A stretch of DNA of 64,000 nt from Sipunculus nudus (GCA_026874595.1 CM049310.1:54437058-54501057); one strand, 5' to 3'. Shown: positions 42,490 through 55,170, counted from the stretch's first letter. Numbers and translations: made by a program. Notes: generated by a model not told the origin, from the sequence alone.

Positions 42490-43775
42490 TTCAGGTTCCA
42501 GAAAATCTCACCTTACTCTTCTTCATGTTTGGAACACCAAAAATTCTGCAATCAGAAAATGGACCGCAGTCATCAGAGAGATTACCAAACTTTGGCCAAG
42601 TCTCTTGATAATCCATGTTAGTCCGAGAAGACCCCAAACAATTTTTTACCTCCATCTCAAGTTAGGAAAATGGATGGATGAAATAGGGATTCTTGGAATA
42701 CTGATCTAACATTTGTCAGACATGCAGACAACTGCTTATGGTTAAACTCCATACGAAATTGTGTTCGGGCAGCGACCTCGTCAAAAATTCTTCCTGCTTC
42801 CGGAACTGGCTAAACAGGAACCACTATTGGAAGAAGATATTGGCCAAGATTTGTTTGAAAATGATAACCCCAATGTGGAGGACCAAGCCATCAGCTCCCA
42901 GTGTCCACTGAATTAGACACTGAGGCTTTACATTGTTGCCAAAAACTAGATTGGGTCACCTCAGCTGCCACCCCGCTGTTCGAGAACATATGTTCTGGAG
43001 GACTATCTTCAAAGTATATAGTCGTGTCTATCTTTTGAGTGCACGGAGAAGAACCAGCAGCATGAACAGAAATATTGAAATGTTCTTCACAACACAATCA
43101 TTGAACAAGGGAAACATATTGTCATCTATATATAAACAAGGTACTGGACAGCCAAGGATCAGATATATACTTGAAGAACACGGAAGAGATACATCCTGCA
43201 GCAAAGTGAAGCATGAAGTATGTGCAAATTACCCTGACACTGTTTATAAACAAGATGCAAGGCATATGACCGAATGACTTAAAAAGCAACAGAGACATTA
43301 TTTCAGTTGAGTACACTGTTGCAATTGCAACTGACTATGCTTTCGGCACAAACACAGATAAAAGGTCTACCCTTGTTTTGTCAAAGAATGAGTCGAGAAC
43401 TCCATACTTAGTATATTCGGCTACATGACTCATAAAGACTCTTAAAGAATCCGACAGAGATACACCCACAGCAAAGTCAGGCATGAAGTAGTGCGGATTG
43501 CCTCAAGACTGCTCATGAAAAAATGCCAGACATCAAAATGCCCGAAAAGCAACAGAAACATTGTTCAGTAGGGGATAGTATGGGAATAAAAATTGACAAT
43601 GACGATCAAACAGACACTGATCCACAAATTATCCCTTGTGAAGTATTGTCAAAGAATAAGTCGAGGAGAACTCCATACCAAGTATATTCAGCTACAGGAA
43701 TCATAAAGACTCGCTTCTCATATTTTGACTTGGTTGATATGAAGGCAGTCTTCTGGAAAAGGAGGATCCAACTAT
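42490..43775 (+). pseudogene. Decayed KRBA2/GINGER-like integrase gene
   Basis: With frameshifts and stops, three frames together show integrase-core fragments: 'FGTPKILQSENG' (where relatives have PKILQSDNG), 'TKLWP..LIIH', 'LGKWMDE' and 'TPYEIVFGQRPRQ'. These are in the order typical of the KRAB-A-domain-2-like/GINGER integrases. The acidic tail (LLEEDIGQDLFENDN) follows. The downstream part, up to 43775, holds fragments of the C-terminal region. A segment of about 270 bp (about 43177-43440) is duplicated at about 43455-43710. Clearly non-functional. Confidence 0.55.
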
Positions 43776-44119
43776 GCTAACAGAGATTACATTCATAGCG
43801 CTATACCCATCATATCAGCATCCGGGTTTAGTGTGTGCGCAAAATGATAGAAACTGGTAGAAATAAAACTCTCATGGTTGGATAAGGGCGCAGGGGCGCG
43901 ACATGAAAGAATCTACCTGCGGAGATAGTTTGGTGGTATGGGGACGTGTATCGGCAACGTTTATAGCAGAATAACGCATTTTGGGACCACGCCTAATACT
44001 CAAATTAGGATTAAAGCAGCTCGTTACAATGCTAGGAGTAAGGCAGCCTCCTGGTCTTCCTGTCATTTGTAAGGGTAGCTGTATAACCAATAAATGTCCT
44101 GTAGTTTTTTGATTTTTAC
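43776..44119. other. Unassigned stretch before tandem array
   Basis: No gene recognised. Moderately GC-rich, with no match to the other repeats in this window. Confidence 0.35.
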
Positions 44120-47100
44120 AAATGTTTTTCTCTATTTTTGAGACCTCTTAAGATGCGGTCATCTGTTAACAGGGCACAAATCGTAACGACTGGACCTAGA
44201 ATCCTCTCACTTGACCCGCGGGGATGCCCATGAAAAGTCTCTGTGGAAACCTGAAATTAGGTCTCTGTTAACCATAATCTCTGAGCTATGGGGTTCTGAA
44301 GTACTCCACATAATAATGGAAAATTTGATACAAAAGCTCAAGTATCTGAACAACTGATGTATTAATCACCATGATTAATTGCATGGATATTGATCATGGA
44401 ATGTTTCATCAGTTTCTGCAGTCTGGTGGCGCCACCTGTATTTTTTTATTTTTACGAATGTTTTTCTCTATTTTTGAGACCTTAAGATGTGGTCATCTGT
44501 TAACAGGGCACAAATCATAATGACTGGACCTTGAATCTTCTCTCTTGACATGCAGAGAGGCCCATAAAAAGTCTCTGGGGAAACCTGAAATTAGGTCTCT
44601 GTTACCCATAACCTGTGAGCTATGGGCCTCCGAAGTACCCCCACAATTATGGAAAATTTGATACAAAAGCTCAAGTATCTGAACAACTCTTGCATTGATC
44701 ACCATGATTTTTTTCCATGGATATTGATCATGAAACGTTTCATCAGTTTCTGCAGTCTGGTGGCGCCAACTGTAGTTTTTCGATTTTTATAAATGTTTTC
44801 CCCTATTTTTGAGACCTCTTATGATGCGGTCATCTGTTAACAAGGCACAAATTATAACGACTTGACCTAGAATCTTCTCTGTTGATATGCAGGGAGGCCA
44901 ATGAATAGCCTCCTTGGAAAGCTGAAATTAGGTCTCTGTTACCCATAAACTCTGAGCTATGGGGCTCCGAAGTACCCCCCAGAATAATGGAAAATTTGAT
45001 ACAAAAGCTCAAGTACCTGAACAACTATTGCATTAATCACCATGATTCTTTGCATGGATATTGATACGCTCTTTACGCAGCGCTTTACCTATAGGGCTAC
45101 TTCCTATATCGTAAGGCGCTGTTTGTTATGACCTCGTATCCTGCTTTGCAACACCAGAGGGGAGCACTGTATTTTAGTCCAATCAGATGAAACTTTGTGC
45201 TGGAAGACAAAGCCAAGCGAGGAATACACGGAGCCAATCATATTCATTTCTTTTTGAGTGACAGCTCATCCCCCAGCGTAACCGTCTAAACAGGCCACAA
45301 TCTCAGAGAGAATTGCCCCTGACGTGGTTTGCTTAGGGCCTTGGGCACATAGGATGCTCGGCCTGTGAGCTGTAATTCAAACGAAACGTAACAACAAAGG
45401 CTGCGTGCACACCTCGCTGGCTGGTTTCAGTTCTGCAGACAACAGATACATGGCTACGCTAACACAGTCATAATGTCATAATCGAATCGGTCGATGATGC
45501 GAGAATGCAGAGGGAGCAATTTAAATTCGACCGGAAACTCATCAAACGGCGCTTGAAGCGCGGCAATGGGCGGAGCCAGGATGCCTGTTGAGTGTTTGTT
45601 TATTGGCATCTGATTGGCTGCTTGTCACATCGTACGCACGTTTATTTCAGTGGACAACAAACCGCCATCTGGTGTCTAAATATATCATAAACGGTCAAAG
45701 CTGGCAGCGTGAAAATCAGTTGCTTCTTTAGAAGCGCAAGATTTCCGCTGCCTCGGGAGCGTAGGTTATTAATCATGGAATGTTTCATCAGTTTCTGCAG
45801 TCTAGTGGTGCCACCTGTATTTTTTCGATTTTTAGCTCAGCTGACTGTAAGTCATCTGAGCTATAGCGATCACCCTTTGTCCGGCATCAGTCCGGCCGTT
45901 AACAGGGCACAAATCGTAACCGTTAGACCTAGAAACTTCTAACTGTACATCCTGGGAGGTTCTAGGCAAATATCCTTGTAATCCTGAAATTAGGTCATGG
46001 TGACCTACATTTTGCGACCTACAGGCCGAAAACAGGATTTTAAGGACCCAGAAAGTCAGACAGGGAACAAATTGTATCTGTTAGGCCTAGAATCTTCAAA
46101 TGTAACATTCTGGGACGTCCTTGGCAAATGTCCTCGGAAACCTGAAATTAGGTCACCATGACCTATATTTTGCGACCTATAGGAAAAGATGTCAAATTAG
46201 CACCCAGACAGTCAGACGGGGCAAAATTGTATCCATTAGTCCTAGAATCTTGTAACATAAAATTTAGGTAGGTCCTAGGCAAATGTCCTTGGAAACCTGA
46301 AATTAGATCACTGAAACCTATATTTTGCACCTATGAACTGAAAACATGATTTTGAGCACCCAGACAGTCAAATGTGGCATAAATTGTATCCATAAGGTGT
46401 AGAACCTTCTAACATAAAATTCAGGGAGGTCCTAGGCAAATGTCCTTGGAAATATGAAAGTAGGTTATGGTGACCTATATTCTTCAACCTGCAGGGTTAA
46501 AAGTGTCATATGAGCACCCTGACTGTCAGATGGGCACAAATTGTATCCTTAAGCCCTAAAATCTTCCAACACAACATTAAGTTAGAACTTGGCAAATCTC
46601 ACTTCAAACCTGCATTTGACAGGCCAAAAACATGATTTGAAAACTTTTAACATCAGATGGGTATTAATTGTATGCATTAGGCCTAGGTCCTGGGCAAATT
46701 TCCTTTGAAATTTAAAATTAGGTCATAGTGACCTATATTCTGCAACCTTATGGGCTGAAAATATGATTTTGAGCACCCAGACAGTCAGATGGAACACAAT
46801 TTGTATCCATAAGGCCTAGAATGTTTTAACATAAAATTCATTGAGGTCCTGGGCAAATGTCGTTGGAAACATTAAATTAGGTCAAGCTAACTTGTTTGGT
46901 ACTCTGGCAATCATTTTGCTCATTGTTCAACATTTCTTGAATTCAGCTGAGCGTCAGACCAGCAATGAAACTGTCATCTTTTAACAGGGCACAAATCGTA
47001 ACCACTGGACCTGGAATTTTCAAACTTGACATCCAGGGAGGTCCATGAAAAATCTCTTGGAAAACCTGAAATTAGGTCTCTGTTACCCATATCCTTTGAG

Positions 47101-48645
47101 CTATGGGGCTCCGATGTAACTACCAGAATAATGCAAAATTCATACAAAAGCTCAAGTATCTGAATAACTACTGCATTGATCACCATGATTCTTTGCATGA
47201 ATATTTATCATGGGATGTGCCATCACTTCCTGCAGACTGGTGTCGCCACCTATCTCTTATCCAATTTTTACGATTTTTTTCTCTTTTTTTCAGACCTGCA
47301 ATGAAACTGTCATCTGTTAACAGGGCACAAATCATAACCACTGGACCTGGAATCTTCAAACTTAATATCCAGGGAGGTCTATGAAAAATCTCCTTGAAAA
47401 CCTGAAATAAGGTATCTGTTACCCATATCCTTCGAGCTATGGGGCTCCGAAGTAACTACCAGAATAATGCAAAATTTGATACAAAAGCTCAAGTATCTGA
47501 ATAACTACTGCATTTATCGCCATGATTCTTTGCATGAATATTGATCATGGGATATTCCATCACTTCCTGCAGACTGGTGGCGCCACCTGTATTTTTTTCC
47601 CCAATTTTTACGAATTTTTTCAGACCTGCAATGAAACTGTCATCTGTTAACAGGGCACAAATCATAACCACTGATCCTGGAATCTTCAAACTTAATATCC
47701 AGGGAGGTCCATAAAAAATCTCCTTGAAAACCTAAAATTAGGTCTCTGTTACCAATAATCTTCGAGCTATGGGGTTCCGAATTAACCCCGCCCCCGAATA
47801 ATGCAAAATTTGATACAAAAGCTCAAGTATCTAAATAACTACTGCATTGATCACCATGATTCTTTGCATGAATTTTGATCATGGGATGTTCCATCACATC
47901 CTGCAGACTGGTGGCGCCACCTATATTTTTTCCAATTTTTACGAATTTTTTTATCTTATTTTTCAGACCAGCAGTCTATTAGGTAGATGAGAACAAATTG
48001 TAGTGGTTCGACAAAACAATTTCTGACTTTCTTTGTAGTACCTTGTATAATCTATTCAGAAAACCTGAAAAAATTCCTGTAACTTATTTCCAAGGACTAT
48101 TGGCAATTGCATGGTTTTAAGCACTCTTTTTTTCAGATCTGCAATGAAACTGTCATCTGTTAACAGGGCACAAAAAAATGTAACCACTGGACCTGGAATC
48201 TTCAAACTTTATATCCCGGGAGGTCCATGAAAAATCTCCTTGAAAATCTGAAATTAGGTCTCTGTTACCCATATCCTTTGAGCTATGGGGCTCCGAAGTA
48301 CACCCCCCCCCCCCCTAGAATAATGCAAAATTTGATACAAACAAAAGCTCCAGTATCTGAATGACTAATGCCTTGATAGCCATGATTCTTTGGATATATA
48401 TTGATCATGGAGTGTTTCATCAGTTCCTGCAGACTGGTGGCACTACCTGTATTTTTTTTCAAATTTTTACGCACTATTTTTTCTATTTATGAGACCTTCA
48501 AATGAAGTTGCCATCTGTCCAAAAGCCCACTGAAACCCATTTCTAAGGACTCTTCACAAAATTCATGATTTGTTTGCACTAGCAGTCATTTTGCTCATTG
48601 TTCAACATTCCTTGAATTCAGCTGAGCGTCATGGCCCATGGGCCA
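44120..48645. repeat. Composite tandem-repeat element (330-bp and 157-bp units)
   Basis: Units of about 330 bp ('tgttaacagggcacaaatc', 'acctgaaattaggtctctgt', 'gctatggggctccgaagta', 'tggtggcgccacctgta') occupy 44.12-45.06 kb and 46.98-48.5 kb. Between them, 45.9-46.9 kb holds about six units of about 157 bp ('ggtcctaggcaaatgtcc' near 45.93, 46.09, 46.24 and 46.40 kb). A boundary motif AGCTCAG...CTGAGCT lies at 45836-45866. An end motif, 'ttgaattcagctgagcgtca', occurs at about 46935 and about 48612, the latter followed by the palindrome TGGCCCATGGGCCA and CTAG. A hairpin followed by CTAG would fit a Helitron-type 3' end. No proteins. Confidence 0.75.
45066..45767. mobile_element. 702-bp insertion in the tandem array
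   Basis: It interrupts a 330-bp unit. The left flank ATTGAT (45060-45065) and right flank ATTAAT (45768-45773) look like a 6-bp target duplication with one change. The ends are TACGCTC/GAGCGTA inverted (about 7 bp, close to the edge). The interior is GC-richer than the host array, has several CCAAT/ATTGG motifs and a GGGCGG box, and has no long open frame. Probably a non-autonomous DNA element of unknown family. Confidence 0.5.
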
Positions 48646-51600
48646 CTAGTTTAAACTAGATGTGTATATTCATATTTGAATTAATAGATTAATATAATGT
48701 ATAAAATTATTCGAACAAAGTGCTCTTTGTTTATTTTTTTTTCAACCTGCTATTCCTATGGAATGTAATCTTTATACCAAAGATTTGCTCTAGCCCGCCG
48801 TCATATTTAATCAATCATAAATTAAGGGGGAAAATAGTTGTCGCTTCAAACATAGGTTAATCTAATTTAGTATTGTATAAATGATTACTTTTCAAATTAA
48901 AGTAATACGTCTCACAATTTATTATTGATTGCAATTCTAAAATTTAACAATAGAATAGATTTATAACAACGGCACCTGTCAGAATTGTCACAATTAAACC
49001 AGACCTTAGGTCTGTTTGATAAAAACAGAAGGTCTGACAATCGTTGATATTTATGGCAGAGTACTACTGATAAGAACTGTAGAAAAAAAATTCCTAAGAT
49101 GAGTCTGTATGTATGACACATTATTGACCTATGATCATGCGATGGCTTTTCGTAAACCTGACTTTCTCTGTGATACACTGGGAGTAGAGATTACCAGGTC
49201 GAAGAGGTTCAGGGATCAAATGCTGATTGAGGTTGTAGATGATAGGTATTATAAAATGGGAAAACTTAAAAAACACCGCTACGTCACTTGAAAGTGCACG
49301 TTAGCCTCCCAGCATGCAATAGTCGACTCTTGACCTGTAGACCTAAGTGTATCTAGGCACGAGTGAATCTAGACTTAAATAGTAAAATAATGCCTCCATT
49401 ATTTTACTCTCCTTCTTCTACAATTTATTGCTCATATGTCTTGAAACCTTTTGTTTAATTTAGCGTGCAGTCCAATATTTTATCAAATTTAAAATTTTTA
49501 TCTTAACGGATCGAGCCTTTCTAAATTTCCATGGATTGTTTTAAATTCCTCCTATTTGTTTTCACATTGTTTATTACAAATTGATAAGCAGGGCGATGAC
49601 AATGCTTATGTTTTGAAGACATTCCGGTCAATAAACAGTACTCGCATGAGTCTTTAGTATATTTTTACTGAAATTCAGCTGAACTGTCGCAATTTATTTT
49701 TTACCTCGCCCATTGTTATTTTTCAACTAACAGAATCTCTGGAGATATAACATTCAGAAAAAAACAGTAAACTTGCATGCTTTATTCTCTGACTTCAACC
49801 GCTGATATCATTTTCACTATATACGATGTTAAATAATCAACCATTAGATCTACTAGGTCCATGCTTTTGAATACATTGAATATAGTCCTGGTAAACAAAT
49901 GGAAGAAAACTGTATCATATCAAAGTCCTTTTATATATGGATATACTATATATAATATACTATATATATATAGTTTGTTTGTGTTTGTTTGCTAGTCTTT
50001 TTTATAGGATTATAATACATGGTAGCATGGCATATGCACCGTCAATCAGAACTTGTATTGTCACCGTACACTCAAGGCTATAGCTACCCCATCAAGCAAA
50101 CAAGCTGTTATCAATAGGAGGATTTGCATGACTACACACTGGCCCTATGATTGTACTGAGAATCAAGTTTAAGTGGAACCAGTCTTCAGGAGCTGATCAA
50201 GTAGAGATGTTTTATCCTAGCGGAGGATTGATGTCTACTGGGTGCTCTCTAGTTACACGTTATACCTCAAAGACCCAGTTTCGAGGAATATCTTAACCCG
50301 CTTTTATGACAGTTGGCGGGGCGCCATCTAGTACCCCTTGCCCGACGTGAGGGGCGTGTGAAGAGTACAGGTGTTTTAATCTGTCTCTGTTATAGATAAG
50401 ATACCAAGACATCAGGTCAAGGATGTATATGCTCAAGGATTTCAAGAACAAATAGTGGCATATTCAGTCTTCCATCTTAGGAAGGGTTGGCTTATAGGGG
50501 TTGAACAGTTTATTTCTATATCAATATTTGGGGCATTTTTTTTTTTTTTTATGAGTGGGCTTTCTTAGCTGCCATCAAGTGCAAAACCATTAACTTCATT
50601 TTTCTTTTTCAAATAAAGAAAATATTATATCAATAAATGGTGTACCCTTGTAAAACAGATGCACAAGTCTGCCTATGCAATGACTCTCAATTCATCATGT
50701 AAATATTTACTGAGTTAAGGTAAAAATACATTTCCAATCACATTTGGAACAGGGAATCATTTCATGTTTAAGTTTAAGTACATATATCTAAATCATAATT
50801 GATGGTGGTGCCACTCAATATTTGTCACGCAGCTCATCTGTTGCCTCGCCACGGGAAAGTTCGTCTTTATGTCATCTTAGCAGTGAAATTTATGCCACCA
50901 GGCCTAAGTATAGCCATGACAACTTGACATTCAGGCTTTTTTAAAATTAAATGTTTTGGACCTGCGAGTCATGATACAAGTCTTAATAGAACACCCATTC
51001 CGAGGGTTTATAAATATTTGCTGTGTGGTAGTATTTGACAAAAATTATAATGGTCGTGTTTCATTTGCTTAATTATGATAAAAAAAATGTTGTTACACAA
51101 ATTTGTGGTGGTTACCCTGGCGGCGATAACTTAACTTAGAAGCAGTTTCGGCTACCGCAGTGTCCGATGTCATGACGGACGCAGAGACAAACTTTCCGCG
51201 TAAAACCAGCCACACTATTAAAAACTATGAAGACATGTACGTCGGCCGCGGATGTAACATTTAATATTTTCTCCAAACAGAATAAAGTAACTCATTGCCT
51301 TACCCGGGAAAAATGACAGTATAGGACAAGCAAATGAAACTGAATGAAAATACTGTAAGAAATGGCGTGCACATCCACTTATACTATAGAGTTGATCCGA
51401 ACCCTGTGGCTTGTATTGCCACCTCCACGTCTTCAATTGATTAAAAATCGACGTTTCGGTGGCAAGCTGCCGTTAGCCTAAGTATAAACTGTATTTTTAA
51501 TTTTTATACTTCTACTTTAAAAAGAGAATCAGACAGGAGAGTGTAAACGTCCGCCACAGATCTGATAAAGTACATCATATCGTCTGTACAATGTCTATGC

Positions 51601-52430
51601 TTTTCTCCAGGCAGTCTGCACTTAAGTTTCGACCCTCCTACAACACTACTATAGTTATCTTTTAACCATGGATTGTAAGTTTAGATAAGATTTCCTACAT
51701 AGCGTGACACACAAAATGTTCCTTTTGACATTAAACTCATGACACTGTTACACCGGCTAACATACAAGTATAACCTAGTTAAATGTATGGCCATGTGGAA
51801 AAATACACTGTTTCTACGATGTATAAAATTTGCAAAGGATTGAGAACAGTGGTTATGCTGTCCAATAACTCACAGTTAATAAAACGCGGTCCTTGATAAT
51901 TAAGACATCATGATTGTTTATCTCCTAATTATCAAGACATCGTTATTGTTAAGGGCCTAGATAATTATTGTCAATTACTGTCACAAAACTTCTCATGTCA
52001 AAGTTTCATTTTACTGAACCTCAGGTGTGCGGACTGATTTGGTTTGCTTCCGTGTGATCTCTATTCTACCTTCATCTGTATTCTTTATTGGACAACAATA
52101 TTATAACGGAAGAATATTTCCATGAACCTTCGTGATTTCCAAGAGATTAATGACAAAGTGTACAGGTCAACGACTGACGTAGTGTTCTTTTGGCCCGAAT
52201 CACGTGATGTTACACCGCCACGCCCACACTTTACCACCCAGCAACTAAGCGGAATGTGTTTGATAGTGCACAGATTAAATAAAAAGAGTTTTTCTTAAAC
52301 CTTAAGACGTCTAAATGAATTTAAGTCCTAATATTGCCACCTTCCAGTTTGTAGTTCCACAGTTGACCAAAACCAGCAAAACTATCTACGGTTAATATTT
52401 GTTTATCATTATAATTATAGGTCCATGGCC
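48646..52430. other. Unassigned stretch
   Basis: No exon could be supported. A small ATG-led frame at 51172-51264 in a CpG-richer patch, and an acceptor/donor pair on the minus strand near 51362-51302, were seen but have no recognisable product. If the mitochondrial gene starting at 53290 continues into this window, its next exons should be here. Confidence 0.3.
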
Positions 52431-52439
52431 TGTTGATGG

Positions 52440-52697
52440 CACTGTCTATTGAATGAGAATGAAGGATTCCGTACGATAAGAATCATATGTTATTATTAAG
52501 CCTTTCGGATTTCAGGTTTTTATAGCACGGGGTTAGAAATAATCCAGAAGTCATAACCTGTCAATAAGACATTAGAGCGAATCTCTGAGGTTCAACGAGA
52601 TTACACCATTATGCCATTGAGGCACCGACGCGGTTCGAACTGGGGTCCTTCAGCTCCGAAGTCCAACGCCTTAACTATTAGGCTATGTCCTACCCCT
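52440..52697 (-). mobile_element. tRNA-derived SINE-like element (minus)
   Basis: On the minus strand, 'tagcctaatagttaaggcgt' (A-box-like) is followed 30-40 bases later by 'agttcgaaccgcg' (a good B box, GTTCGAACC), then a non-tRNA body. Its head is closer to an intact tRNA promoter than those of the two other SINE-like elements. Confidence 0.55.
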
Positions 52698-52978
52698 AAT
52701 GTTAAAAATCATGTTCAGGCCTCAGAACCCTAACGCATATTATCATATAATATTTATGATTATTTATAAATATATACACAATTATATATATATTTATTTA
52801 TATATATATTAAATGGTTATTTATGACCCTCTGATCTGTTGTGCAATAGTTTATTGCAGAATGTATCCATTTATACCCCAATAACCTTCCAGTTTATTTT
52901 GTTAAATAAACAATTGGAAGTAAAAGTATACACGGAGAATTTAAAACGAGATAAAGAGATAGACAGAGACAGAGGCAG

Positions 52979-53012
<34 letters not shown>
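52979..53012. repeat. (GA)n microsatellite and purine-rich tract
   Basis: GA repeats flanked by degenerate AGA/GACAGA to about 53135. They generate an Arg/Glu-rich open frame on plus and Ser/Leu-rich ones on minus, neither of which is a gene. They lie in the intron after the mitochondrial first exon. Confidence 0.9.
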
Positions 53013-53014
<2 letters not shown>

Positions 53015-53186
53015 GGATAGACTGAGGACAGAGGGCCAGGCGTCAGAGAGAGATAGAGAGAGAGATGGGCAGATGGACAGGGAGGAGGAAATAGGAGCAC
53101 ACAGAGAGACAGACAGACCTAGAGACAAAGAGATGAACAGACGGACAAGTAGAGATGAGGAAGGCGAAGGCTCCTGGTCACCTTAC

Positions 53187-53290
53187 CTGTGTATAAGACG
53201 AGGGGCTTGTTTAAGCTGCGTCTTGGCGCATGTTTTAAGTAAAGGCCTGGCAGTCTGCAACAGTCCGGCAATACTTCTTCTGAGGGCCAT
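53187..53290 (-). CDS. First coding exon of a mitochondrially targeted protein
   Basis: The ATG at 53290-53288 has context CACCACCATGG, close to ideal. The exon has 34 codons plus 2 nt and ends at CACAG|GTAAGG, a strong donor. The peptide begins MALRRSIAGLLQTARPLL and continues with K, T, Q and R but no acidic residue. It is an amphipathic, Arg/Lys-rich sequence of the kind used as a mitochondrial import presequence. The promoter signals upstream fit. The mature protein is not identifiable because later exons were not found at lower coordinates. Confidence 0.65.
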
Positions 53291-53359
53291 GGTGGTGGTG
53301 CGCGAGGGGTGCGTGCTATATAGCTACACAAGGCATGCAGATACCTCAACGGTCTCTCC

Positions 53360-53450
53360 CTAAGAAAAAGAACCTCCTCAAAACTGGCACTTTATACCTC
53401 TTTCGTATCTCCATAGTTAACCACCTTTACACTTCCCACGTGACGTTAGA
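53360..53450 (-). promoter_or_regulatory. Core promoter of the mitochondrial-protein gene
   Basis: TATAAAG on the minus strand (53396-53390) lies about 30 bases before a pyrimidine-rich start region (TTCTTTTTCTT, about 53365) and 100 bases before the ATG. Further upstream CACGTGACGT (53438-53447) combines an E-box (CACGTG) and a CRE half (TGACGT), common in promoters of metabolic genes. Confidence 0.55.
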
Positions 53451-53840
53451 TCATTGTACACTTGGACCGTTGAACAAATACTGAAACATAACTTGAAACA
53501 CCTGATCAGTAAGCCTTATCTCATATTGATTTTGGATAAGATAATGACAAAGTTTACCCAATTTTACAAGGTTAAACTGGTAAATCATGTGTGCACATGG
53601 ACCAGTAATTTTAATCTAGAATATATTTATAAATAAAATATATAAAATGTGTATTTTATTGTGTGTGGAAAGATACCTCATTCAGGTGTCACTCACGAGG
53701 ATGTGTTGTGCACACTTTGTGTACGGTACATTAACGCTCAACCAACTGGTACATTTGCAGTGATGTTATCATACTATAATATAAAATATGTTCGTTTATA
53801 TACTATGAATCATCTGCATCTGAGTTCAACAATATTTATA
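53451..53840. other. Upstream flank of the mitochondrial-protein gene
   Basis: AT-rich, with no other feature recognised. Confidence 0.4.
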
Positions 53841-54132
53841 GGCAAAATACTAAAAGGTATGGTTCTCAGGAACGCCGGCGTCAATTTTCACCCCCCGCAT
53901 CAAATTTCGATTTTCATCTTTCAAGAAGATAAAAAAATACAATTTTGATGTTATTTCCTTTGTTATGTAGTGCTTTTACCTGTTTAGCAAAAAATATGGA
54001 ATTTTCATGCTTTTCCCCGATCATATGACATATTTATCGAAACATACAAAAAAAGTAAAAAAATAAAATATCGCCTGCTCGCACTGATTTCTAAAAAAAA
54101 GTGCCTGAGAACCATACCTTCTTTTTTTGGCC
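53841..54132 (-). mobile_element. MITE family A, copy 2
   Basis: Ends are 'ggcaaaatactaaaaggtat' and 'gcctgagaaccatacctt' plus T-run and GGCC (54129-54132). It has the same orientation as the copy in GS intron 5, and the internal 'tttgttatgtagtgctttta' block is shared with it. Confidence 0.75.
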
Positions 54133-54480
54133 TTAAATTGGTGGTAGGAATTGGTTGTAAAATCATGTTCCATGACTTAAAGAAGAAAAATGACCGATGA
54201 TCGGTCTTATACTTGTTCATCACAATGATAAAGGCCGGGATGTTGACAAGAATGACGAGGCTCAGTTTTATTGCTGCCTCCCCCACCCGCCCCCCCCCCC
54301 CCCCCCCCCCCACTTTGTTTCCCGTCTTTTCATATCTCTGACAGGATTACATTTTTTTCTGGATAATATTGATACTAATACTGTCTTGCATGTGCATACA
54401 TAATCGTTCGTGTTCGATTCTGAATGGAAACGACCATCATCAATATACTCGATAAATAAGTGGAACATCACAGATAGGTA
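54133..54480. other. Stretch with poly-C tract
   Basis: About 22 C at 54291-54312. A short hydrophobic frame on the minus strand (about 54133-54285) is unassigned. Confidence 0.4.
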
Positions 54481-55139
54481 GGGGCTTTGTGATTAAGAGT
54501 TATCATGCAACTCATACCATGGTTTCATACAATTTACCCCACTTTGCCCTGCAGTAACGTTTACACCAATTGGTACGATACTGCCTATCCATTGGTGCCA
54601 TGCAAATAACAGATTGAAGTACATGCAACACATCCGTTTGTACCATGCAACGTATCCGGGGCTACCCTTTAATATTCTGTGCATGGTACCCTACAACATC
54701 CCCGATGGTACTATCCAACATGCCCGTGGGTACCATGCAACAAGCTGCAGCACCACCGGTAGTTCCCAGCAGCATTTCCGTGGGTAGCATATCCAGTGTT
54801 ACCCTTGAATATATATTCAGGGGCACCCTTCACCGATGGTATTATGCAACATGTCCGTTTGTACAATGCAACATATCCGGTGTTACCCTGCAAATTAACT
54901 GGTGCTACACTCAAACATATCCAGTGATGCCGTGCAAAATATCCGTGGGTACCATGCAACACATCTGGTGCTACCTGCAAGGGCGGATCCAGGATTTTGG
55001 AAAGGGGAGGGTCCTACCCAGGAAGTCTCATAAGAAAACCTTAAAAAACTTCCAAGAACTAGAAAGGGAGGGGTTGAGGCCAGAAAAATAAAATGGTTTA
55101 AATCCTTGAACAAAAGGTTGTTGCGGCTCAAAAGGAGAA

Positions 55140-55170
<31 letters not shown>

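Noticed and set aside
51172-51264. Small ATG-led frame in a CpG-richer patch (30 codons)
   Set aside because: No consensus donor, no recognised motif and no partner exons.
51302-51362. Possible 60-nt minus-strand exon as exon 2 of the mitochondrial gene
   Set aside because: Splice sites are plausible, but the encoded residues do not resemble a presequence continuation or any known protein, so chance is likely.
52839-53363. 174-codon Arg/Glu-rich open frame on plus
   Set aside because: It is produced by the GA microsatellite and runs antisense through the mitochondrial presequence exon.
54645-55091. 148-codon frame across 54.6-55.1 kb
   Set aside because: It is built from minisatellite units plus the start of a MITE.
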